This document shows, piece after piece, positions 35,601 through 43,016 of a DNA stretch of 64,000 nucleotides. The notes under the pieces were generated by a model. It made no database searches, had not been told where the DNA came from, and worked only from the letters and a program-made list of their open reading frames with translations. How positions within the stretch are numbered: the first letter of the stretch is position 1; each line of letters opens with the position of its first letter. The translations under genes and the position numbers were made by a program. The DNA is from Sphingobacterium kitahiroshimense (GTDB lineage Bacteria; Bacteroidota; Bacteroidia; Sphingobacteriales; Sphingobacteriaceae), in contig NZ_JAOQNK010000001.1 of NCBI RefSeq assembly GCF_025961315.1, forward strand, positions 496,001-560,000, in the 5' to 3' direction.

Positions 35601-35811
35601 TCATATTGACATACATCTTGGTAAAGTAACCCTCCATCTGTTGTGGCGTATAGCCGTTAAACGAGTGAGCTACATAAACCACTGGTAAGTTCATCTCAGG
35701 TAAAATATCTACCTGTATATCTTTTGCTGCCCGTATTCCGAAGAATAAAAGGCCCAATACCATAACCATGATGGAAATTGGTTTGCGAAGTGCAAATCTG
35801 ATTAAATTCAT
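32668..35811 (-). CDS. RND efflux pump, inner-membrane permease
   Basis: The 1047-residue proton-driven pump has the standard RND layout: a first helix (residues about 10-30), a large periplasmic loop, helices 2-6 (about 335-555), a second periplasmic loop and helices 8-12 (about 865-1035). The proton-relay helix reads LAIGILVDESTVTIENIHQHF, with Asp-Glu where multidrug (HAE) pumps usually have Asp-Asp. The C-terminal TLAMTAGMLPMAIGFGEGGD is conserved. Flanking HYC_CC_PP and TRASH-type genes suggest metal-ion (HME-like) rather than drug export; I could not place a diagnostic Met triad. Confidence 0.93.
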   Translation of the reverse strand: MNLIRFALRKPISIMVMVLGLLFFGIRAAKDIQVDILPEMNLPVVYVAHSFNGYTPQQMEGYFTKMYVNMMLFTNGIKSIETKNTQGLTLMKVNFYEGTEMGEAIAQLTALSNRSQVFLPHGAPPPFIIRFDASSQPVGQLVFRSETKTNNQLQDIANFTARPFLIAIPGLTTAPPFGGSPRTIEINIDPNKLRVHQLSPEQIVEIISRQNITSPSGNVYIDDINYLTPTNNTLKTVEEFGDIPLFKGQVDNVYLRDVATVKDGADITAGYALIDGKRSVYINVAKSGKASTYDVVQNLKKVIPNIQKNLPDDVKISYEFDQSVYVINAVKSLIVEGVLGALLTGLMVILFLRDMRAAIIVILTIPISIISGVLFLKLFGQTINIMSLSGLALAIGILVDESTVTIENIHQHFAMGKTKARAIWDACMEIAFPKLLILLCILAVFAPALVMTGIPGSLFMPLALSIGFSMITSYLMSQTFVPIMANWMMKNNHVAGEVHKETAFDRFKVRYSNLLERLMASKKIIVSISLVLILALVAVMYQFTGKDVLPNVNSSQFQVRITAPEGTRIEKTEEKVKAVLHQLGTLIGKDKIAISSAYVGLHPSSFAVSPIYLYNAGPHEALLQVALKDFKGNSDVLKDEIRAHLKKTMPELKLSFEPIELTEKILSQGANTAIEIRISGMMKKMNAMSANKLMVKLKELDYLRDVKIPQSMNYPALEINIDRNRAAQLGLDAQDISKSLVASTASSRYTSKNMWVGGMMGIAYDVQVQMPQNILNSQDELANIPLSKNADRPVLGDVATITPVKTLGESYNLGTMGYTTVTANVHQTDLGRAKKDVQAAIDSLGELPKGVNIQVAGMAPVLDDTMNSLASGLLIAIVVIFLMLTANFQSFKVSLTILTTVPFVVFGSLVLLKLTGSTINMQSYMGIIMAVGVSIANAVLLISNAETLRLENKNAMLSAITATGLRIRPIIMTTLAMTAGMLPMAIGFGEGGDQVSPLGRAIIGGLVASTFSVLIILPLVFAWVLGKTKVQSPSLDPEDENSVHFNN

Positions 35812-35824
35812 TTTCGAAGAAAAA

Positions 35825-37219
35825 TTAGTGTTGAGTCGCTTTAAGTAAAATCGAAATATCTCCTTGTGCAGATGCTAATAGCAGCATCGCCTGCCAAACA
35901 TTGTTTTGGGCAATTTCATAATCGACCTCAGCCCTATTGAGGCTGTACAATGCCTGTGTGAAATCAACCAATGTTGTAAGACCATTCTCATACAATGCTG
36001 TATGTTGACGATGGGCTAACTGTGAAGCGGTGAGCTGTACTTTTGTTTCTTCAAGATTATCGACCGCATTTTGAAACTGTACTTTCGCTAAATTGGTTTG
36101 CGCATTCAGTTCTTTCTCCAATAAAGTATAATCTTGCTTTAAGGATTGGGATTGAAACTGTTGCTCCTTTATTTTACTGTCAAACCGAAAGATATTTGTC
36201 AAATTCCAACTCAATGTACCTCCCAAAAGGTAATTGCTACGCTGAATTCCTGCACCTTTAAAATAGGAAGATGAATATGCGGTGTTATCCTGGACATAGT
36301 TCCAATAAAAACCTGAACCACGTCCCTGCACCACACCAAAAATATTGATGTTGGGCATTTTATGGCTGTGGATAAATTTTTCAGATTGCGCACTTTCATC
36401 AATCTTGCGTTGCTGCAATTCCAATAAAGGATGCCTCGCTACTTTACTTTGAATTTGATCCCATAGCATAATAGGTACACTGGTATTGAATACACTGTCC
36501 AGTTCATACGTTTGAAAATTATCGTCCAACAAAACGGCAAGCTGTTTTGAATAGGCCAGCTCTTTATCGTAAGATTTGATTTCTAACGATCTCGCATGAG
36601 AGACCTCTGCTTTCGCAAGCGAAACATCAACTTCTGGAATTAAACCACTTGTTGCCCGACTGTAGGTCATATCAAAAAACACCTGGGCACGTTCTGTATT
36701 TTTACCCTGAACAAATTTAATACGTTGGCTCGCCAATAGATTAAGATAGGACGCCGCAACTTTGACCTGATGTTCAAATATGATCTGATCGACATCAGCA
36801 GTTGCATTCTGCTCCTTTGTACGGGCAAGTGCCACTTGATTTGTTTTTTTGCCAAAGGTGAATACATTCCAATTGACGTTAGCAAAATACAGAGACCCAA
36901 AAGCAGCATTCCAATTTTGTTCAGCCAAAGGCATTGAAGTTGCGGCAGAAGCTAAACCTCCATGAGCATACATGGGCCCGTTTTGTGCATTGATCGTTCC
37001 ATAACTTTGCTGTGCACCCAAGGTCACATCGGGAAGAAATTGTTTGTTTTGAAAAATAGTATTCTGTTCAGCAGACTGAACAAGAGTTCTTTTTGATTTT
37101 ATTTTATCATGCTGGTCAACTGCACGTTGCAATGCATCAAATAAGTTTAGTACTTGTCCAAAACCCGATGAGTTAAGAGCAAGCATAAAGCCTACTGACG
37201 CCATGAATTTAAGATTCAT
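35825..37219 (-). CDS. TolC-family outer-membrane channel protein
   Basis: A 464-residue outer-membrane efflux protein with signal peptide (MNLKFMASVGFMLALNSSGFGQ) and the duplicated TolC half-domain: two long coiled-coil regions (about 80-230 and 290-440) with TKEQNATADVDQIIFEHQVKVAASYLNLLASQR and the mirror TKVQLTASQLAHRQHTALYENGL, which sit at the tunnel. It forms the exit duct for the RND pump encoded 13 bp downstream. It lacks the CusC-type lipobox. Confidence 0.93.
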   Translation of the reverse strand: MNLKFMASVGFMLALNSSGFGQVLNLFDALQRAVDQHDKIKSKRTLVQSAEQNTIFQNKQFLPDVTLGAQQSYGTINAQNGPMYAHGGLASAATSMPLAEQNWNAAFGSLYFANVNWNVFTFGKKTNQVALARTKEQNATADVDQIIFEHQVKVAASYLNLLASQRIKFVQGKNTERAQVFFDMTYSRATSGLIPEVDVSLAKAEVSHARSLEIKSYDKELAYSKQLAVLLDDNFQTYELDSVFNTSVPIMLWDQIQSKVARHPLLELQQRKIDESAQSEKFIHSHKMPNINIFGVVQGRGSGFYWNYVQDNTAYSSSYFKGAGIQRSNYLLGGTLSWNLTNIFRFDSKIKEQQFQSQSLKQDYTLLEKELNAQTNLAKVQFQNAVDNLEETKVQLTASQLAHRQHTALYENGLTTLVDFTQALYSLNRAEVDYEIAQNNVWQAMLLLASAQGDISILLKATQH

Positions 37220-37306
37220 AGACGAAAGTTTAAAAAGTTATATAAAGAATGAGTACCGATTCCTCTTCATTGGGAATGGTAAATGTCAAATTCAATACAT
37301 GACTTT

Positions 37307-37729
37307 CTATATTCTATAGATGCAATGTAAGATATAGAGGGGATTTGTCCGGGGAAGTATTCTGTCGGACAGGTAATTAGGATTATTAGAGACATTAGTG
37401 ATCGATAGTTTATCGAAAACAGCACCTAATGTTCGGTTGGGAATAACATCTCCCCAAATTTTTAGCGAAAAATCAAAGCCAGCTTGTTTACTTGAAGCTT
37501 TATCAGTCTTAAAGATCTGCGTTTCTACTTTGCAACAGTTCTTCTTTTTCTTCTCCAGTCCTTTTTCCTTAGAAGCACAGATGGCACAAGGCGTATTGGT
37601 ATTATGATTGATATTCGTTAAGGTTACTTCTTTCGTTGCGGTTCCCATACAAAAATGCGCATACTGAGCAAAGCCCGAGGACAAGATCAGGTAAACGAAT
37701 GAGAGGAATATGACGAATAGTTTTTTCAT
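37307..37729 (-). CDS. HYC_CC_PP family protein
   Basis: The 140-residue exported protein has a signal peptide (MKKLFVIFLSFVYLILSSGF) and the metal-like Cys/His pattern of the HYC_CC_PP family: HFCMG, then CAICASKEKGLEKKKKNCC, and the closing RTNPLYILHCIYRI. These proteins are confined to Bacteroidota and repeatedly head metal-efflux operons, so a copper/heavy-metal binding role in the periplasm is likely but unproven. It is the first gene of the efflux operon, 87 bp before the TolC gene. Confidence 0.85.
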   Translation of the reverse strand: MKKLFVIFLSFVYLILSSGFAQYAHFCMGTATKEVTLTNINHNTNTPCAICASKEKGLEKKKKNCCKVETQIFKTDKASSKQAGFDFSLKIWGDVIPNRTLGAVFDKLSITNVSNNPNYLSDRILPRTNPLYILHCIYRI

Positions 37730-37740
37730 AATACTTGGTG

Positions 37741-37748
37741 CAAAGCTA
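37741..37748 (-). promoter_or_regulatory. -7 promoter element for the metal-efflux operon
   Basis: TAGCTTTG on the minus strand is an exact TAnnTTTG match, but only 12 bp before the ATG, so the leader would be almost absent. The imperfect palindrome TTGCATATTGC lies just upstream. Confidence 0.35.
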
Positions 37749-38090
37749 GCGCAATATGCAACTTAGATTTTTATAACATTATGGGTAAATCTTGTAAAAC
37801 TTTATGAAATTTGCACCGAGCTTCACCCTAATAAAGTACCGTTACGTGATTATACCCTAGAAATGCACCACTAAATAAGATATCTAAACTTTTTCTTTTA
37901 TGAGGAATATGACTTGCCGTAAAACAGCAATAAGAATACTTAAATAGCTGTAAAGTAAGCACTAGTATAAAATAGAAAAGCCGATGACCCGAAGTGAAAT
38001 CATAAGACTGGAGATTACAAATCTGTCAGTTTTGTCGTGCAAAAAATAAACAGCCACAAAAATTTGTTTTCATATCCGCACAAAATTATC
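37749..38090. other. Intergenic region between the efflux operon and the ABC-F gene
   Basis: About 340 bp, AT-rich, between two divergent promoters. I see no ORF, hairpin or repeat. Confidence 0.4.
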
Positions 38091-38098
38091 TAGATTTG
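38091..38098 (+). promoter_or_regulatory. -7 promoter element for the ABC-F gene
   Basis: TAGATTTG matches TAnnTTTG; TTTG at 38063-38066 is about 24 bp upstream, a little far for a -33. It predicts a leader of about 100 nt. Confidence 0.45.
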
Positions 38099-38125
38099 CA
38101 TCAGTAACTAAAAAGCAACATATCC

Positions 38126-38249
38126 ATGTAATAAATAATTTCTTTTTGCAAAAAATTAATGTGACGCATACTCCATGCGCACGATCGTTCATGCTAAAAA
38201 AAGAAATTATGCTTATTTTACAAAACATTTCATATATACATCAAAATAA
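38126..38249 (+). promoter_or_regulatory. ABC-F leader with start-stop ORFs and an overlapping short ORF
   Basis: Inside the predicted leader are ATGTAA (38126-38131) and ATGTGA (38159-38164), both start-stop ORFs, and a 24-codon ORF (38175-38249, MRTIVHAKKRNYAYF...) that overlaps the ABC-F start by 41 bp. A small hairpin CGCAT/ATGCG lies between. Ribosome-dependent attenuation is known for antibiotic-response ABC-F genes; here it is only suggested. Confidence 0.35.
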
Positions 38250-39795
38250 AGATGTGCTGTTTCAGGACATCAGTCTAAGTTTGCAGGACAATAAAAAAGT
38301 TGCTTTGATCGGAAACAATGGTGTCGGAAAATCCACACTGTTAAAGATCGTTGCGGGTGAATTAACCGCCGCTCATGGCCAAAAAAGTATTGATGGCACC
38401 TTATATTACGTGCCGCAGCTATTCGGTCAGTACAATCATTTAACGGTAGCGCAGGCATTAAAAATCGATCATAAGTTAAGTGCACTTCATGCCATACTTT
38501 CAGGAATTGTAACAGAAGAAAATCTAACTGTACTCGATGATGATTGGAACATTGAAGATCGATGTCAGGAAGCATTGTCTTACTGGAAATTAACTGATCT
38601 CGCTTTGGACCAAAAACTAGACAGCCTGAGCGGTGGCCAGAAAACGAAAGTTTTTCTAGCAGGGATAAGTATTCACCAGCCCAAACTGATTTTACTCGAT
38701 GAGCCAAGCAATCAGTTAGACGCCATGAGCCGTAAGCTGCTGTATCAATTCATCCGTTCTTCGTCCAGCACGATGATTATCGTAAGTCACGACCGATCTT
38801 TGCTCAATCAACTCGATTCCATGTACGAATTGACCTCTTCTGGATTGATTTACTATGCCGGTAATTATGATTTCTATCTGGAAGAAAAGAAGATGAAGCA
38901 AGAGGCCTTGCATCATGACATCAAACATGTCGAAAAAGAAATCAGAAAAACAAAGATCAAGGCGCGCGAGACCATAGAGCGGCAACAAAAATTAGATGCT
39001 AGAGGGAAGAATAAGCAACAGAAAGAAGGCGTTTCCCGAATCATGATGAATACCTTGCGCAATAATGCTGAAAAAAGCACCGCTAAAATAAAAGATACGC
39101 ATCATGAAAAAAGTGCGAGTCTATCTCAGGAGTTGCAGAGCTTAAGAAAGGGAATTCCAGATATTGATAAAATAAAGTTTGGTCTAACGGACTCCAATTT
39201 ACACGCAGGCAAAAAACTCTTTACAGTAAAGAAGCTGAATGGCAATTTTAATGGAAAGCCACTTTGGAATACAAATTTAGATTTTGAAATCTCAAGTACA
39301 GAACGTATTGCTTTAAAAGGAGAAAATGGATCTGGGAAAACAACTCTTATTCAGATCTTGCTCAATAAGATCCATGATTACCAAGGTGAAGTGTATCGTG
39401 CAGCACATAAATCCGTGTATATTGATCAAGATTATTCCATGATTAACAATGATCTAACCATATATGATCAGGTACAGGTATTTAATGATACTAGCTTACA
39501 GGAGCATGAGATCAAAATCAGATTAAATCGATTTTTATTGGGTAAAGACAGCTGGGATAAGCGATGCAATACCCTAAGTGGTGGAGAAAAAATGAGGCTA
39601 TGCCTATGTTGCTTAACCATTCAGAATCTAGCACCCGATCTCATCATTATGGATGAACCGACTAATAACTTAGATATACAGAATATTGAAATATTGACTA
39701 CCGCTTTAAAAACTTACCAGGGTACCATACTGGTCGTATCTCATGATGAGTACTTTTTACAGGAGATCAATATCGAGCGAACAATCATGCTCTAG
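38209..39795 (+). CDS. ABC-F family ATPase
   Basis: I choose the ATG at 38209 (MLILQNISYIHQNKDVLF), the family-typical start; ATG 38191 is an alternative. The 528-residue protein has two ABC cassettes and no membrane segment. First: Walker A GNNGVGKST, signature LSGGQKTK, Walker B LILLDEPSNQLD. Second: GENGSGKTT, LSGGEKMRL, LIIMDEPTNNLD. The linker (about 240-310) is basic and helical (KKMKQEALHHDIKHVEKEIRK). ABC-F proteins bind the ribosome E site; some rescue ribosomes from antibiotics. This one resembles the 520-550-residue Bacteroidota group of unknown specificity. Confidence 0.92.
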   Translation: MLILQNISYIHQNKDVLFQDISLSLQDNKKVALIGNNGVGKSTLLKIVAGELTAAHGQKSIDGTLYYVPQLFGQYNHLTVAQALKIDHKLSALHAILSGIVTEENLTVLDDDWNIEDRCQEALSYWKLTDLALDQKLDSLSGGQKTKVFLAGISIHQPKLILLDEPSNQLDAMSRKLLYQFIRSSSSTMIIVSHDRSLLNQLDSMYELTSSGLIYYAGNYDFYLEEKKMKQEALHHDIKHVEKEIRKTKIKARETIERQQKLDARGKNKQQKEGVSRIMMNTLRNNAEKSTAKIKDTHHEKSASLSQELQSLRKGIPDIDKIKFGLTDSNLHAGKKLFTVKKLNGNFNGKPLWNTNLDFEISSTERIALKGENGSGKTTLIQILLNKIHDYQGEVYRAAHKSVYIDQDYSMINNDLTIYDQVQVFNDTSLQEHEIKIRLNRFLLGKDSWDKRCNTLSGGEKMRLCLCCLTIQNLAPDLIIMDEPTNNLDIQNIEILTTALKTYQGTILVVSHDEYFLQEINIERTIML

Positions 39796-39819
39796 TTTAT
39801 TTGGCATTATAAAAATTGG

Positions 39820-39863
39820 CTTTTCGACTCCACGTCAGACCTATTGTAAGTGGAGTCGAAAAG
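39820..39863 (+). terminator. Terminator after the ABC-F gene
   Basis: CTTTTCGACTCCAC pairs perfectly with GTGGAGTCGAAAAG, followed by TTATCTTTTT. Confidence 0.8.
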
Positions 39864-40180
39864 TTATCTTTTTCCTAAAGTAACGTATGATTACTGTACC
39901 ACCACGCTTCATACAAAAATCTGGCATTGTTCTTTTATAGGAGGCATATCATGGATAAACTTCCTGAATTTTAAATAAATTGCTGGTTGCCGTCATTTTC
40001 TTAATCTAGATCAATAATATAAATAAAACAAGTACTTATCTTTAGCAGAAGAACGAGGCGTTCTCTGGCATGTATTTATCAGTATCTCTAGCGATAACCT
40101 ATTCAATATGGTTTTGCTGACACCAAAACTAAAATACATGACAACTGTTTCATACAATAAGATTTTAAAATAACATAGCT
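39864..40180. other. Intergenic region before the pirin gene
   Basis: About 320 bp. TATCTTTA near 40037 is one base off the -7 consensus and could be the pirin promoter. I see no gene or repeat. Confidence 0.35.
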
Positions 40181-41068
40181 ATGTCTAACATTGGTATTAT
40201 TATAGAAGAGCGGGCCGCAGATATCGGCAATTTTATGGTTGGTCGTTTATTGCCTTTTCGTCAAAAGCGAATGGTTGGGCCTTTTACTTTTATTGATCAT
40301 ATGGGCCCTGCGGCATTAAATGAATATGAAAACCTCGATGTCGGTCCACATCCTCATATTGGCTTATCAACCCTAACCTATCTCTTTGAAGGAGCAATTA
40401 TGCACCGCGATAGTCTTGGTACCGAAATGGAGATAAAACCCGGAGCTGTAAACTGGATGACTGCGGGTAAAGGCGTAACCCATTCTGAGCGTACTCCCGA
40501 ATACTTAAGACATACCGATAAAGTGTTACATGGCCTTCAGATCTGGGTAGCATTACCAAAAGAACTTGAAGAGTGCGAACCATCTTTTGAACATACTAAT
40601 GCCGAAGATTTACCGCATTGGGAAGATGAAAATGGGGTCAGCTATACCTTAATTGCGGGTGAAGCCTTTGGAAAAAAATCACCTGTATCTGTATACAGCA
40701 AACTATACTTCATCGAAATTAAATCGAAAAACAAGGCAAAGATCAGCATTGGCAACGATTTATACGGCGAATCGGGTCTTTATATTTTAGATGGTACCAT
40801 TACAGATAGCGGAACAACATTTGAATCTAAACATTTATTGGTCGCTAAAGATGCTAAATTATGCGAATTTGAAATCGGTGAAAATTCAAAAATCTATATT
40901 TTCGGAGGAGAACCTTTACCCGAGGAACGGTATATTTTATGGAATTTTGTGAGCTTCTCCAAAGAAAGATTAGAACAAGCAAAGCAAGACTGGATCAACA
41001 ATAGATTTCCAGAAGTTCCGAATGAAACAGGAAATATTCCACTTCCAGAATTTTATTTAAACAAATAA
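40181..41068 (+). CDS. Pirin family protein
   Basis: A 295-residue bicupin of the pirin/YhaK type. The N-terminal cupin carries the metal ligands in GPHPHIGLSTLTYLFEG and GKGVTHSERTPE (His, His, His, Glu), and the pirin signature FTFIDHMGP is near residue 41. Bacterial pirins act as quercetin dioxygenases or stress-linked regulators. The gene is followed 5 bp later by an osmC-like gene, an association that points to oxidative or redox stress. The substrate is unknown. Confidence 0.93.
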   Translation: MSNIGIIIEERAADIGNFMVGRLLPFRQKRMVGPFTFIDHMGPAALNEYENLDVGPHPHIGLSTLTYLFEGAIMHRDSLGTEMEIKPGAVNWMTAGKGVTHSERTPEYLRHTDKVLHGLQIWVALPKELEECEPSFEHTNAEDLPHWEDENGVSYTLIAGEAFGKKSPVSVYSKLYFIEIKSKNKAKISIGNDLYGESGLYILDGTITDSGTTFESKHLLVAKDAKLCEFEIGENSKIYIFGGEPLPEERYILWNFVSFSKERLEQAKQDWINNRFPEVPNETGNIPLPEFYLNK

Positions 41069-41073
41069 ACATC

Positions 41074-41469
41074 ATGAATAGCGCTAAAGCTACTATCGGT
41101 ATAGATAAATATAAAACAACAGTAACTGCAGGAAAAAACAGCATTATTGTAGACGAACCAGAAGAAAAAGGTGGACTTGACCTCGGATTTCATCCGCAGC
41201 AGTTATTAGCGGCATCTTTGGCATCCTGTACAGCCATTACTTTAAAAATGTATACTGACCGAAAGGAATGGGATATCGGACCTATCAATGTAGAAGTTGA
41301 TATTGAACAGTCAGAAGATAAAAAAGAAACGAAATTTATCAGAAAAATTAGCTATCAAGGCAATCTTGATGATAAACAAAAGGGGCGCATTGAAGCGATC
41401 GCCAATGCCTGCCCCATTCATAAAATACTCCTTTCACAAGTAACCGTCGAGACGCGAGTGATAGCGTAA
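41074..41469 (+). CDS. OsmC family peroxiredoxin-like protein
   Basis: The 131-residue protein belongs to the OsmC/Ohr family. The two redox cysteines are conserved: C52 in AASLASCTAITLKMY and C113 in NACPIHKIL. It would reduce organic or fatty hydroperoxides using a thiol. It is translated right after the pirin gene, and the two are one operon ended by the hairpin at 41481-41515. Whether it is OsmC or Ohr proper cannot be fixed, but the length and spacing favour the YhfA/OsmC group. Confidence 0.93.
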   Translation: MNSAKATIGIDKYKTTVTAGKNSIIVDEPEEKGGLDLGFHPQQLLAASLASCTAITLKMYTDRKEWDIGPINVEVDIEQSEDKKETKFIRKISYQGNLDDKQKGRIEAIANACPIHKILLSQVTVETRVIA

Positions 41470-41480
41470 AAAAATACCTC

Positions 41481-41515
41481 AAAAAGCTTTATAATTTAAT
41501 TTATAAAGCTTTTTT
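41481..41515 (+). terminator. Terminator after the pirin-OsmC operon
   Basis: AAAAAGCTTTATAA pairs perfectly with TTATAAAGCTTTTT across six bases, followed by T. Confidence 0.85.
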
Positions 41516-41577
41516 GCTATCACGCTGTAACATTTTATGCTTTTCACATACTTATAGTGTATTAAAAACTTATTTAT

Positions 41578-42429
41578 ATGAAAAAAATATGCCTTATGGC
41601 TATCATAGCCTTTATCGTAGCCACCTTTACTGTTCACGCACAAGATAATACCGTCCTGTGGAAAATATCAGGAAATGGATTAAAGAAAGACTCTTATTTA
41701 TTGGGTACGATGCACATTATGTGTGAGGACGATTATATATTAAAAGATAAAGTTAAAAACCTAATCCCACTGGTAGATGTTGTGACTTTCGAAGTAAATC
41801 TTGCATCAGAAGAAAACAAAGCACTAATTCCTGAAATGATGAAACCTGACACGAGTTTTCTGAAAGGATTAAGTCAGGGTGAACTATCAAAAATTGACAG
41901 CATTCTGATTTCCCAGGGCCTATCCGTCAAAATGTTAGAGATGATGTCCCCTGCTGTCTTTGTTTCTGTCTTGAGTTTAAAATCAATGAATTGCTCCGAC
42001 CCTAGAAATGTCAAAACCATGGAGGCGGATATCCAGACATTAGCAGCGTCAGCGAACAAAAAAATTGATGATTTAGAAACACTGAAATTTCAGATCGACA
42101 TGTTAAACAGTATGTTTAAGGCATCCGATTTACTAAAATACCTTGAAAAAATTGATGAAATGCCAGCTGTATCGAATAAGATGGTCACTGCCTATAAGGC
42201 CGAAAACCTAAAAGATTTGGAAACAGTAATTTATGACAGCAGTTATATGTCCAAAGAAGAACAAGCTGATTTCTTAACGAAACGGAACAACAATTGGATC
42301 AACAAAATGCCCGCTAAGATGACGCAATCTTCGCATCTATTTGCAGTCGGTGCAGGACATCTGGTTGGCAATGAAGGTTTATTGAAACTCTTAACTGCGA
42401 AAGGTTATAAGCTCACTCCTATCTTATAA
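41578..42429 (+). CDS. TraB/GumN family protein
   Basis: The 283-residue exported protein has a signal peptide (MKKICLMAIIAFIVATFTVHAQ) and the TraB/GumN (TIKI-like) hallmarks: LLGTMHIM near residue 42, the acidic CEDDY, and the C-terminal FAVGAGHLVGNEGLLKLL. TIKI proteins are metalloproteases, and the bacterial members are thought to be periplasmic proteases, with no confirmed substrate. The next gene starts 3 bp after its stop, so co-expression is certain. Confidence 0.92.
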   Translation: MKKICLMAIIAFIVATFTVHAQDNTVLWKISGNGLKKDSYLLGTMHIMCEDDYILKDKVKNLIPLVDVVTFEVNLASEENKALIPEMMKPDTSFLKGLSQGELSKIDSILISQGLSVKMLEMMSPAVFVSVLSLKSMNCSDPRNVKTMEADIQTLAASANKKIDDLETLKFQIDMLNSMFKASDLLKYLEKIDEMPAVSNKMVTAYKAENLKDLETVIYDSSYMSKEEQADFLTKRNNNWINKMPAKMTQSSHLFAVGAGHLVGNEGLLKLLTAKGYKLTPIL

Positions 42430-42432
42430 AAT

Positions 42433-42849
42433 ATGGCGAAGAACAAAACAGTGCCCACAGATGAATCTGTTACGCAATTTATTGAACAGATACCTGACCA
42501 ACAGAAAAGGGTCGACAGTTATAAGCTGATCGAAATTATGGAAGAGATTACAGCACAGCCCGCAACTTTGTGGGGACCAAGTATCATTGGTTTTGGCAGC
42601 TACCATTACAAATATGCCAGTGGCCATGAAGGCGATGCGCCTTTGGTCGGTTTTTCTCCAAGAAAACCTGCGATATCATTGTATCTCTATACCTGTGATG
42701 ATGAACAAAAATATGATCTTGAGCAACTCGGGAAATATAAAATGAGCAAATCCTGTATATACGTCAAACGGCTTTCTGATATTGATGAAGCTGTTCTCAG
42801 AAAGATCGTAGAGGATGGTGTAGCAGCAGTAAAAAAGAAATATAGTTAA
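42433..42849 (+). CDS. DUF1801 domain protein
   Basis: The 138-residue cytoplasmic protein is a DUF1801 (YdhG-like) member: FIEQIPDQQKRVDSYKLIEIM, then the conserved ATLWGPSIIGFGSYHYKYASG and the hydrophobic strand PAISLYLYTCDD. The fold is alpha/beta and the function is unknown. It is the second gene of a two-gene unit with the TraB/GumN gene, ended by the terminator at 42854-42883. Confidence 0.93.
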   Translation: MAKNKTVPTDESVTQFIEQIPDQQKRVDSYKLIEIMEEITAQPATLWGPSIIGFGSYHYKYASGHEGDAPLVGFSPRKPAISLYLYTCDDEQKYDLEQLGKYKMSKSCIYVKRLSDIDEAVLRKIVEDGVAAVKKKYS

Positions 42850-42853
42850 CAGT

Positions 42854-42883
42854 AAAAGGCGAAAGATAATCTTTCGCCTTTTT
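42854..42883 (+). terminator. Terminator after the TraB/DUF1801 unit
   Basis: AAAAGGCGAAAGAT pairs with ATCTTTCGCCTTTT, followed by T. A strong stem with a very small loop. Confidence 0.85.
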
Positions 42884-42971
42884 GATAGTTACCGTTCTGA
42901 TTCCAAGCTATTTTCGTACAAGTCTGTACTTAAATTTGCAAAGGAGACGCCCCGATTTATAACAATAACAC

Positions 42972-43009
42972 ACAGCTATGCTTCTCCCGATCGGGATGAG
43001 CATAGCTGT
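42972..43009 (-). terminator. Hairpin directly after the GapN-like gene
   Basis: ACAGCTATGCT pairs with AGCATAGCTGT, with TCCCGATCGGGA as a second inner stem. It ends the minus-strand gene whose stop is at 43017. Confidence 0.7.
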
Positions 43010-43016
43010 CATATCG

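Noticed and set aside
38146..38208. N-terminal extension of the ABC-F protein from a TTG start
   Set aside because: The added residues do not belong to the family; the ATG at 38209 gives the standard N-terminus.
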